Shown here one piece after another: positions 34,930 through 44,672 of a stretch of DNA of 64,000 nt. A model generated the notes under the pieces. It was not told the origin of the DNA. It worked only from the letters and a program-made list of their open reading frames with translations, and did no database searches. The position numbers and the translations under genes are program-made. Each line of letters starts with the position of its first letter. Position 1 is the stretch's first letter. This DNA is from Sipunculus nudus (lineage: Eukaryota > Annelida > Sipuncula > Golfingiida > Sipunculidae). The stretch is from contig CM049318.1 of the NCBI GenBank assembly GCA_026874595.1, positions 259,241 to 323,240 on the forward strand, given 5' to 3'.

Positions 34930-35800
34930 AGCGAAAATGTTCAAATACTGAGAAAATCCCTTATTGCCTGGAGTAGGACTAAAAGTACTATCATTTTTCA
35001 GCATTTCCACCGATATATTGAACGGTTCACCTTAGTCAGATTCAAATAGCCTAAGTTGATCAAATTAGGATTCAACATAAGCTTAAGTTTATCAACCTAC
35101 CCTAAGTTGTTCAACTTAAGATCCAACATAAGCTTAAGTTGACATTCAACATAATAAGTTGACAAACTGAAGATTTCAATATAGGCTTAAGTTTATCAAC
35201 TTAACTAACCCTAACCCTAACCTAAAGTACTTTAAATTTTCAGCATTTCTACTTATATATTTAATGGTTCACAATTCAGACTAAATTAACTAATCGACAT
35301 TTCCGACATTTTTAAAATAGCCGGATGACTTATTGGCATAAGGGACAATGTTCAAATACTGAGAAAATCCCTAATTGCCTGGAGTAGGACCAAAAGTACT
35401 ATAATTTTTCAGCATTTCCCCTTATATATTTAACGGTCCACAATTCAGACTAAACTAACTTATTGACACTACCGACATTTTTAAAAAAGCCGGATGACTT
35501 ATTGGCATAAGCGACAATCTTCAAATACTGAGAAAATCCCTTTTTCCCTGGAGTAGGACCAAAAGTACTATAATTTCTCAGCATTTCCACTTATATATTT
35601 AATGGTTCACAATTCAGACTAAATTAACTTATCGACACTTCCGACATTTTCAAAATAGCAGAATAACTTATCGGCAAAAGCGACAATGTTCAAATACTGA
35701 GAAAATCCCTTATTGCCTGGACTAGGACGAAAAGTACTATGATATATCTCAGCATTTCCATATGTATATTTAATGGATCACATATCAGACTAAAATAACT
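34930..35800. repeat. Truncated fifth unit and diverged 169-bp monomers
   Basis: At about 34,990 the sequence jumps from the start of a unit to its AAGCTTAAG block, i.e. a ~2-kb deletion relative to a full unit that removes the unique module. Diverged monomers follow. Confidence 0.85.
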
Positions 35801-36130
35801 GTCTTAAGTTGTCAACTTATTCTGTTGGCTCTCAACTTAAGCCCATGTTGAATACTAAAGTTGAATCTGAATATTTTGTCGAATAATTAGGTGACTTTTA
35901 CAATGTAAAGATCAAAATAAGTTCATCTTATGTTGAATCTGAATGTCAACATAGCTAATGTTGAATACTTAAGTTGAATCGCGAATTCAACTTAATATTA
36001 AGTTGAATACTTGAGTTGAATCTTATTTTCAACCTAAGCTTATATTAAATAATTAAGTTGAATCTCGATTTCAACTTAATCTTAAGTTGAATACTTTAGT
36101 TGAATCAAATTATTATGTTGAATAATTTAT
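35800..36130. repeat. TTAAGTTGAAT repeat
   Basis: Degenerate units of AACTTAATCTTAAGTTGAAT and variants, rich in CTTAAG and AAGCTT half-palindromes. Confidence 0.7.
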
Positions 36131-36388
36131 TTACCTTGTTCAATGTTTTTGTAATTTTCGACCCAAAGTTGCATTTTTTTAAAAATGGAATTGGTCAGTC
36201 AGAGTCATCAAGTTATTCAAGATGATGAAGAGCATCATTTTTTAAAGGGATATTTGTAAGAAGAAAAATTATAAAGATTGATTCTGCTAGCATCGTTTAC
36301 ACAAAAGCTGTTTTATTCAGAGTAGTATTTTCAATCAATTTTTTAGAGTTATTGAGCATCATTCAAATTTTATTTTTTTTTCAAACAG

Positions 36389-36671
36389 GATTCGCCGTTT
36401 CCATGCTATGCATCTGGTGAAGTTGTCTAGACATCATACGCACCGCCAGCCTGGGATTTGCAATTTGATTGACAGCTATGAGCGTGAGAAACAGAGCATG
36501 TGCTCGAACGGCGCCTTTGATGTCTTCCGAACCTTGAAGATGTTAAGCGTGGGAAAGAATGGTTATGATGGGAATTTTGGCTTTTTTCATAAATGTCTTT
36601 TGTTAAATAGTAATATTTCTGTTTATACACCTGGTTGTGGTAGTTCGTTTCATGGGAAGACCAGACGCTGA
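36389..36671 (+). CDS. Candidate exon, unknown protein
   Basis: A strong acceptor (TTTTTTTTCAAACAG) starts a frame open for about 90 codons: IRRFHAMHLVKLSRHHTHRQ ... NLIDSYEREKQSMCSNGAFD. The base composition is less AT-biased than the flanks up to about 36,550. No convincing GT donor before the stop, and no family recognised. May be a fragment of a gene shared with the RING-like exon downstream. Confidence 0.25.
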
Positions 36672-36775
36672 TTTCATGTCTAATTTTAGACATCAAAGTG
36701 CTATAGCCACGCCCTCTTCAAATGGCATGTGTCCTTATTTTTCGTTTACCCTAACCACATTTCACTGGTCTTCAG

Positions 36776-36994
36776 TGTACTGTAAACATGTCAAGAAAAT
36801 GTTGGAAAACGGGTTGTCCTGGAGGGTATCGTTTATACCGTATGTTGTGTGGTCACTTCATATGTTACCACTGCCTGATATGCCTTCATTTACCAGGTTT
36901 CACCGATGTGTGCAACACTAAAAGAAGATTGCCAAAAACTGCTTCCTTCTTAAAGTGTTCAGGTTGCCGTCATAAAATGAAAAAGAAGACCTAA
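36776..36994 (+). CDS. Candidate terminal exon with RING-like Cys/His pattern
   Basis: Acceptor TTTCACTGGTCTTCAG, then a 72-codon frame ending in TAA. Metal-ligand pattern: CWKTGC, then LCGHFICYHC (C-x-H-x2-C-x2-C), then CSGC followed by RHKMKKK. This order fits a RING finger, although the first pair is C-x4-C instead of C-x2-C. Such domains bind zinc and often act as E3 ubiquitin ligases. The exon ends in a Lys-rich tail. The rest of the gene is not visible, so it may be a fragment or decayed copy. Confidence 0.35.
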   Translation, partial: CTVNMSRKCWKTGCPGGYRLYRMLCGHFICYHCLICLHLPGFTDVCNTKRRLPKTASFLKCSGCRHKMKKKT

Positions 36995-36999
36995 TATAT

Positions 37000-37383
37000 C
37001 TACACGAGTATATATATATTTAAATATAAATTATATATATATATATGTATATATAAAGGCTGAAAGGCCAATGGGCTGCAAAGGAGCAGGTTCCACGTAC
37101 CGCAGCCTGGGCAATGTCATGAAATATCATGATAGCAGATGCTCCACAAATATTCTATATTTATTGTTTAATTGAATGAAATTGAGTGTTTATGGTAATT
37201 TTTACCTTTTTTCAATGTTATTGTAATTTTCGACCCATTACTGCATTTTTTAAATCGGATTGGTCAGTCCGAGTGATCTTGTTATTGTAATTTTCAAACA
37301 TGCATAAGCTTACATATAAGCATCTTGTTATTGTAATTTTCACTAAGTCAGTCGAAGACCAACAGGTCTGGATCCAATTCACA

Positions 37384-37436
<53 letters not shown>

Positions 37437-37700
37437 GTTATTTTATTTTTCGACCTAAGATTTGACTTATTTACTGCAGACTGGTCAGTTCGAGTCAATC
37501 AGTCTGGATCCAAATGACACACTAGCAAACTGCATAAGTTTAAATTAATGTTATAGTTATTGTAATTTTAACATAAACTTATGTTGAATACTTTAGGTGA
37601 ATGTGAATGTCAACTTTTTATGTTGAATATCAACTTAAGCTTATGTTGAATACTTTAATTGAATTGGAATGTAAACTATAAGCTTGTATAACTGTGCATT
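37000..37700. repeat. Mixed simple and short dispersed repeats
   Basis: (TA)n near 37,010-37,055, (CA)n at about 37,383-37,420, three copies of TTATTGTAATTTTC with GGTCAGTCCGAGT, and AAGCTTATGTTGAATACTTT units at 37,560-37,690. No gene. Confidence 0.6.
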
Positions 37701-38165
37701 TCAAACCGAATATATATTTCTCCCTAACTGGACCATTCAATTGATTAGAAACAAGACCTGCAGATTACTAATAATTGTTAGGATAATTGTTCATGACCTT
37801 TTCCTACATTATGCCATATTACAAATGAACTGGAGTGATATGAGTGTTATTGTAAATTTTTAGCTGAACCTTAGGTTGACTATGAGTGTTATTACAATTT
37901 TCATATTGAGCGTAAATTTAATCGGAATGTTGTTGTAATTTTCAACTCCAGTTTAACTTTAGTCTGAAACTAACAACGAGTCATTAAATTTCATCTAAAC
38001 TGGTGGAACATGTAAACTGCATCATATGGGATCAGACATGTGTGGTCTTGTTCAGCAGTAATTGTGTGATTATGGGTATAATCATTTAAAATAGTTGCGA
38101 GCCAAAAAAAATGAACACAAGACGAACAAAAGTGAAAAAAATATTTAATAAGTTAACTTCTATTT
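37700..38165. other. AT-rich spacer, nothing firm
   Basis: Scattered GTTATTGTAATTTTC motifs, otherwise unique; no supported gene. Confidence 0.4.
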
Positions 38166-39930
38166 TAAGGTTAGGGTTGTTCATAGTAACGAGGTTTGAC
38201 ATAATAACGAGGCTGTTCACAATAACAAGGTTCGACATAGCAACAAAGTTGTTTAAAATAACAAGTTTGTTCAAAATGACAAGGTTGTTCATAATAACGG
38301 GGTTGTTCATAGTAACGAGGTTGTTCATAATAACAAGGTTGGACCTAATAACGAGGTTGTTCAAAGGAACGAAGAGAGACATAATAACGAGGTTGGACAA
38401 AATAAAAATGTGGGACATAAAAACGAGGTTGTTCATAATAGCAAGGTTGGACATATAAACGAGGTTGTTCATAGTAACGAGGTGGGACATAATTACCAGG
38501 TTGTTCACAATAACAAGGTTAGACACAGCAACAAGGTTGTTTATAATATCAAGTTTGTTCATAATGACAAGGTTGTTCATGATAACGAGGTTGTTCATAA
38601 TAACTACGCTGTTCACAATAACAAGGTTGGACATATAAACGAGGTTGTTGATATTAACGAAGTGGGACATAATAACGAGGATGTTAATAAAAACGAGGTT
38701 GTTCATAATAACGAGGTGGGACATAATAAACAGGTTAGGGTTATTCAAACGAGGTTGAACAAAATAATAACGGGGTTGTTCATAATAACGAGGTTCTTCA
38801 CAATATAGAGGTTGTTCCTACTAACGAGGTTGTCCATAATAACGAGGTTCTTCATAATATAGAGGTTGTTCCTACTAACGAGGTGGTTCATAATAACGAC
38901 GTTGTTCATAATAGCAAGGTTGGCCATAATAATGAGGTTGTTCATAATAACGAAGTTGCCCATAGTAACGAGGTTGTTTATGAAAACAAGGTTGTTCATA
39001 ATAACGATGTTGCCCATAGTAACGAGGTTGTTTATGAAAACAAGGTTGTTCATAATAACGAGGTTGTCCATAGTAACGAGGTTGTTCATAATAACGAGGT
39101 GGGACATAATAAACAGGTTAGGGTTATTCAAACGAGGTTGAACAAAATAATAACGGGGTTGTTCATAATATAGAGGTTGCTCCTAATAACGACGTTGTTC
39201 ATAATAACAAGGTTGTCCATAGTAACGAGGTTGTTCATAATATACAGGTTGTTCCTACTAACGAGGTGGTTCATAATTACGACGCTGTTCATAATACCAA
39301 TGTTGGCCATAATCACGAGGTTGTTCATAGTAAGGAGGTGGGACATAATATACAAGTTGTTCATAAAACAAGGTTGCTCATAATAACGAGGTTGCCCATA
39401 GTAACGAGGTTGTTTATGAAAACAAGGTTGTTCATAATAACGAGGTTGTCCATAGTAACGAGGTTGTTCATAATATAGAGGTTGTTCCTAATAACGAGGT
39501 TGCCCATAGTAACGAGGTTGTTTATGAAAACAAGATTGTTCATAATAACGAGGTCGTCCATAGTAACGAGGTTGTTCATAAAATAGAGGTTGTACCTACT
39601 AACGAGGTGGTTCATAATAACGACGCTGTTCATAATATCAAGGTTGGCCATAATAACGAGGTTGTTCATAGTAAGGAGGTGGGACATAATATCCAAGTTG
39701 TTCATAAAAAACAAGGTTGTTCATAATAACGAGGTTGTCCATAATAACGGCGTTGTTCATAATAACGACATTGTTCATTATGACGAAGTTGGACATTTTA
39801 TCCAGGTTGCTCATAATCACAAGGTTGGTCATACTAACGAAGTTGTTCATAATAACGAGGTTGCCCATAGTAACGAGGTTGGCCTTAATAACGGGGTTCT
39901 TCATAATAACGAACTTTTTAAATAGCCGAA
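38165..39930. repeat. 18-bp minisatellite (ATAACGAGGTTGTTCATA)
   Basis: Close to 100 units of an 18-bp repeat with variants. Since 18 is a multiple of three, frames stay open on both strands: NEVVHN-type repeats on plus and MNNLVI-type repeats on minus, up to 220 codons. A 383-bp internal duplication is seen (GGTTAGGGTTATTC at about 38,733 and 39,116). Not regarded as coding. Confidence 0.9.
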
Positions 39931-39984
39931 TGTTCAAATACTGAGAAAAGTTAAGTGATTTCATTGATTGGCCCATTTTATTCC

Positions 39985-40240
39985 ATACATAATAACTTTA
40001 AGTTTAGGACCATAACACTATGTTTAGGACCATACTAGTGGCGTAAATTTGATAAAGAAGAGAATTGTTTCGGGGTTTTCCGCGGGACAAAGAAGGGCCA
40101 GGGTGCGGTTTCGACACTACTGGTGTATGCGAAATGGGTCTTTTGCCGCGGCTCAATCCTCTTTCTGAGCTTCGAGGGGAAATTGTGTGATTCCAGCCGA
40201 CCTTAGTTTTTAAGATAATTTAATCATTTAATACACTGCA
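39985..40240. other. Short unique stretch with two GTTTAGGACCATAAC motifs
   Basis: The motif occurs at about 39,999-40,040; the remaining ~200 bp is less AT-rich and not recognised. Confidence 0.4.
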
Positions 40241-40940
40241 AATGACCTTCTAGTCTGATTAAGACCCCCGATATGACACAGAGGCCCTTGTGTTTGGAAT
40301 TTATAGAAAGATCTCGACTAGACAAACCCGTAGCCAATAGCATTTGGCTCTACTCCTACAGCTTTAGAATCCAGCCTGCAATGAAATTCAAAATTTCCCC
40401 CCTACTGCTGAAATCTCATTCTCCTGCACATTGCTTTTTTCAAACTATTTCCAAACTATTTGTCACAGCGACCCCATTCTGGTGCCAAAAGTTCAGGTTT
40501 ACACCACATATACACCAGGTACAGCCATTTTACCCTGCTCCCAAGAGAACAGATTTCTCAACCATCAAAGGTTGCAAAACAAAACAGTTTGTCATATGGA
40601 CACCGAAAATGACCTCCCAGCCTGATTCAGACACCCCATATCACACATAGGCCCTTGTAATTGGTATTTTAGGAAGCTCTCGACGAGACAAACCTGCAGC
40701 TAAAAGCATTTGGCTCTACTACTATTACTTTAGAATCCAGCCTGCAAAGAAATTCAAAATTTCACCCCTTCTGCTGAAATGTCATACTCCTGCACACTGC
40801 TTTTTTCAAACCATTTCCAAACTTTTCGTCACAGCGACCCCATTCTGGCGCCAAAAGGTTGGGTTTACACCCAATATACAGCAGGTGCATCCGTTTTACC
40901 CTGCTCCCAACAGAACTGATTTCTCAACCATCAAAGTTAT
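40240..40940. repeat. Tandem pair of ~365-bp repeats
   Basis: Two copies (from about 40,243 and 40,608) share AAAGCATTTGGCTCTACTAC-type, TTTAGAATCCAGCCTGCAA and TTCTCAACCATCAAAG segments at roughly 85-90% by eye. The 125-codon frame in copy 1 is not kept in copy 2, so it is not taken as a gene. Confidence 0.8.
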
Positions 40941-40979
40941 CAAACCATAACACTATGTTTAGGACCATACTATTGACTA

Positions 40980-42060
40980 GGGGGCGCCACGTCCTAGAGT
41001 AGAGCATATATAGACACGTACAGAATGGTTAGGGTTAGATCATGTTATTTATTAAGCTCAGAGACCAGGGGAACTCTGAGATCCTGGCAAATTCAGCCGA
41101 GGTGCCACGTTTTGTCCATGTTCAGAAAACTTTGTCATTTTTTAAGTTTCAACCTTTAAACTTAGGATATTTGTAAAAGTCAGTAAAACTTCTTTTTTTG
41201 TAAAAGAAAAAAATCAACCTCAACTTTTTTTTGGGAGAAAATTGAGTTTAAAAATTTAGGACCGAAATTACAAAATTCAACTTAAGGCTAACCGTGACTG
41301 ATTTGAAGCGTTAAAAGACACAGTAAAAACACAGAAAACATAATTTATTTGGTTAACTGTCGTCTGTTATCCGTTTTTGTCACCGTCTGGAACGCAAAAA
41401 TAGAAATTCAATATTCAAATAAAAAAAATAAACATTTTGAATTTTTAATTTTTAACTTTGAAATTTGCTCATAAATTATGCGAAAGGCATATTTCGTTTG
41501 TTTTCTTTTCCAAATACAATAGGTTGTCGATTACAGAACTAACCCTTGGGAAAAAATAGATTTTTCCAAGTTTATTCGAAAAGTTGTTAGCATAATTTGA
41601 AATTTTAAGAAATTTTTATTTTTAGTGACTTTAAGTTCTAATCTTGACATGATATGAAAGTATTAACGTTTCTACTTGCTACAGTTCGGTAAAACAAACT
41701 CTATTGCAGGTATTTTGAGTGTTTTTATACTTTTATTATCGTTTCCCTATTTTTTTACCGACTTTAAAGAATTGATGCTCCTTTTTAAGTATAGCCGCGA
41801 TAACCCTAGTTTGCTATAACCCTATAGGGTAACTTATGTTTAGGACCATAACACTAAGTTTAGAACCATAGTCAATAGATTATCATTTCAGACCTCAGAT
41901 ATAACGGTTTTGTTCATTATAACCATTTTTTCGTTATAACGAGGTTTTTCATAATAACGAGGTTCTTCATAATAACGAGGTAAATTTGTAAAATCTGAAA
42001 GCAAACCTGGATTCAGGAAAATCCATGCAATGCCATTAAAACTAGGGTACTCATTGTAAC
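40980..42060. other. AT-rich spacer with isolated repeat motifs
   Basis: Contains GTTTAGGACCATAAC at 41,838-41,870 and three ATAACGAGGTTTTTCATA units (related to the 18-bp minisatellite) at 41,935-41,980. Otherwise poly-A/T-rich with no supported gene. Confidence 0.4.
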
Positions 42061-42069
42061 TAGTGTGGT

Positions 42070-42664
42070 CATTGTATAAGCGAAAATGTTCAAATACTGA
42101 GAAAATCCCTTATTGCCTGGAGTAGGACCAAAAGTACTTTAATTTTTAGCATTTCAATATGTGTATTTAATGGATCACATTTCAGACTAAAATAACTTAT
42201 CGACACTACCGACATTTTCCAAATAGCCCGATGACTTATCGGCAAAAGCGACAATGTTCAAATACTGAGAAAATCCCTTATTGCCTGGAGTAGGACCAAA
42301 AGTACTATAATTTTTCAGCATTTCCATTTATATATTTAACGGTTCACAATTCAGACTAAATTAACTTATCGACACTACCGACATTTTCAAAATAGCCGAA
42401 TAACTTATCAGCAACACCGACAATGTTCAAATACTGAGAAAATCCCTTATTGCCTGCACTAGGACTAAAAGTACTATATTTTTCAGCATCTCCACTTATA
42501 TGTTTAACGGTTCACATTTCAGACTAAATTAACTTATGGACACTACCGACATTTTCAAAAAAGCCGGATGACTTATCGGCATAAGCGACAATGTTCAAAT
42601 ACTGAGAAAATCCCTCATTGTCTGGAGCAGGACCAAAAGTACTATCATTTTTCAGCATTTCCAC
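42070..42664. repeat. Displaced block of 169-bp satellite
   Basis: About 3.5 monomers. From about 42,112 to 42,664 I find no difference from 21,270-21,822, about 20.8 kb away. Ends abruptly at a (GTAT)n tract. Confidence 0.85.
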
Positions 42665-42679
42665 ATGTAAAGTTGTATA

Positions 42680-42724
42680 TGTGTATGTCTGTACGTATGT
42701 ATGTATGTATGTATGTATGTATGA
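42680..42724. repeat. (GTAT)n microsatellite
   Basis: Seven or so GTAT units directly after the satellite block. Confidence 0.85.
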
Positions 42725-42769
42725 ACGGAACACAATTTTAAGTATAAAGTCTTTATTATTCATATTCAA

Positions 42770-43250
42770 CTTAAATATTCAACATAACATTCAGATTGAA
42801 CTTAAGTAATCAACGTAGCCTAAGTTGATCAACTTAGGATTCAACATAAGCTTAAGTTTATCAACTTAACCTAAGTTAATCACTTTAAGATTCAACATAA
42901 GCTTTAGTTGACAAACTTAAGATTCAACATAACCTTAAGTTTATCAACTTAACCTAAGTTGATAAACATAAGATTCAACATAAGCTTAAGTTGACAAACT
43001 TAAGATTCAACATAACCTTAAGTTTATCAACTTAACCTAAGTTGATAGACATAAGATTCAACATAAGCTCAAGTTGACATTCAACATATTAAGTTGATAA
43101 ACATAAGATTCAACATAAGCTTAAGTTGACATTCGACATAAGAAGTTGACAAAATTAAGATTTCAACATAAGCTTAAGTTGATCAACATAGCCAAAGTTG
43201 ACAAATTTAAGATTTCAACATAAGGTCAAGTTGACATTTAGATTCAACTC
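42770..43250. repeat. AAGCTTAAGTTGA tandem repeat
   Basis: About fifteen half-units alternating CATAAGCTTAAGTTGACAAA and TAACCTTAAGTTTATCAAC. The motif TCAACTTAAGCTTAAGTTGA would be a perfect 20-bp palindrome. The same repeat occurs inside each 3,214-bp unit. Confidence 0.8.
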
Positions 43251-43479
43251 AAGGAGAACTCATTTTTTCTTGACCCGATGGAGTCTGACTGACCAACCGG
43301 ACTCCAAAGGTCATTGCTCAGGTCTGAAATGGTAATTTTATTGATTATGGTCCTAAACTTAATGTTATGGTCCTAAACATAAGTTGACTAGGGTTACATA
43401 CATACATACAAACATACATATTTAAAAGTGTCCACTGTATTCTGATTAGGATTAAGATTATGAACATAACAATGTAAGT

Positions 43480-43950
43480 TAGGGCAAGTACAAGTTCAGT
43501 TTTTTTTCAACATATTATATATGCGCTTTTATTTTTCTCCTACTTGTAAGGAAAGAGCACACTATTTAGACCCTTCGTAAGCTTGAAAAACTCCCATTTT
43601 CTTGACACAAACAGTTTTTCAACTTTAAGTTTCCGACCATAACATTCTAAGTTTAAGACCATATCCGACCATTACATTCAAAGTTTAAGACCATATCACA
43701 TGAAAAGATACCGAAAAGTGGCAAGTACATGTTCAGTTTTTTCGGCATATTAAATATGCGCTTTTATTTTTCTCTTACTCAGAAGGAAAGGGCCCACTAT
43801 TTTGACAACTTGTAAGTTTGAAAAACTGTCTTTTTCTTGACATTTAACTGTTTTTCAAATTTAAGTTTCCGACCATAACATTCTAAGTTTAAGACCGTAA
43901 CATATGTAAAGATACCAAAAATTGGCAAGTACACGCTAAGCTCCGAGGTG
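43480..43950. repeat. Tandem pair of ~237-bp repeats
   Basis: Copies start near 43,483 and 43,722 (GGCAAGTACA...GTTCAGTTTTTTC, then GCGCTTTTATTTTTCTC, then TTAAGTTTCCGACCATAACA). A third start at 43,924 is cut off. Confidence 0.75.
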
Positions 43951-44004
43951 GCGCTACCTCCTAGAGTCCACTAAGCCAACATGGACACGAAAAAACAAGT
44001 GTTT

Positions 44005-44185
44005 GGAGTCAACATAAGCTTAAGTTGATAAACTTAAGGACACCTTAAGTCGAAATGAAAGGACCAATACAAGATTAAGTTGAACGTAATTTTCAACTTA
44101 AGATTTTTCTCTGTAAAGTTGAAAAATACACAAATTAAGTTGTATTTAGGACTGATAATACACGTTTTCAACTTATGTTAAGTCT
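44005..44185. repeat. Degenerate AAGTTGA/AACTTAA repeat
   Basis: Short diverged units of the AAGCTTAAGTTGA family leading into the telomere-type tract. Confidence 0.5.
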
Positions 44186-44189
44186 AAGA

Positions 44190-44384
44190 CCCTAGCCCTA
44201 ACCCTAACCCTAACCCTAACCCTAACCCTAACCCTAACCCTAAAAACCCTAACCCTAACCCTAACCCTAACCCTAACCCTAACCCTAACCCTAACCCTAA
44301 CCCTAACCCTAACCCTAACCCTAACCCTAACCCTAACCCTAACCTAACCCTAACCCTAACCCTAACCCTAACCCTAACCTAACC

Positions 44385-44425
<41 letters not shown>

Positions 44426-44672
44426 CCCTAACCCTATCCCTAACCCTAACCCTAACCCTAACCCTAACCCTAACCTAACCCTAACCCTAACCCTAACCCT
44501 AACCCTAACCCTAACCCTAACCCTAACCCTAACCCTAACCCTAACCCTAACCCTAACCCTAACCCTAACCCTAACCTAAACCCTAACCTAACCCTAACCC
44601 TAACCCTAACCCTAACCCTAACCCTAACCCTAACCTAAACCCTAACCCTAACCCTAACCCTAACCCTAACCC
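44190..44672. repeat. Interstitial telomere-type repeat (CCCTAA)n
   Basis: About 480 bp, roughly 80 units of CCCTAA on the plus strand with occasional CCTAA, CCCTAAA or CCCTATC variants. This is the TTAGGG telomere repeat of most animals, oriented as at a left chromosome end. It stops at 44,672 exactly where a 152-bp satellite monomer begins mid-unit. Confidence 0.97.

Larger units (their letters stand above)
22050..34930. repeat. Higher-order satellite: four 3,214-bp units
   Basis: The same landmarks recur exactly 3,214 bp apart (for example at 22525, 25739, 28953 and 32167). Unit borders fall near 22,050, 25,264, 28,478 and 31,692. Each unit has about a dozen 169-bp monomers, a ~1.05-kb unique module, an AAGCTTAAG block and a short CCCTAA seed. 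Only a handful of single-base differences were seen between units, so expansion or homogenisation was recent, or the assembler collapsed or repeated the array. Confidence 0.95.

Noticed and set aside
38086-39976. Several frames of 70-220 codons on both strands
   Set aside because: All arise from the 18-bp minisatellite; no start context, splice signal or non-repeat domain.
40273-40650. 125-codon plus-strand frame
   Set aside because: It lies in a ~365-bp tandem pair and is not preserved in the second copy; no domain or splice signal seen.
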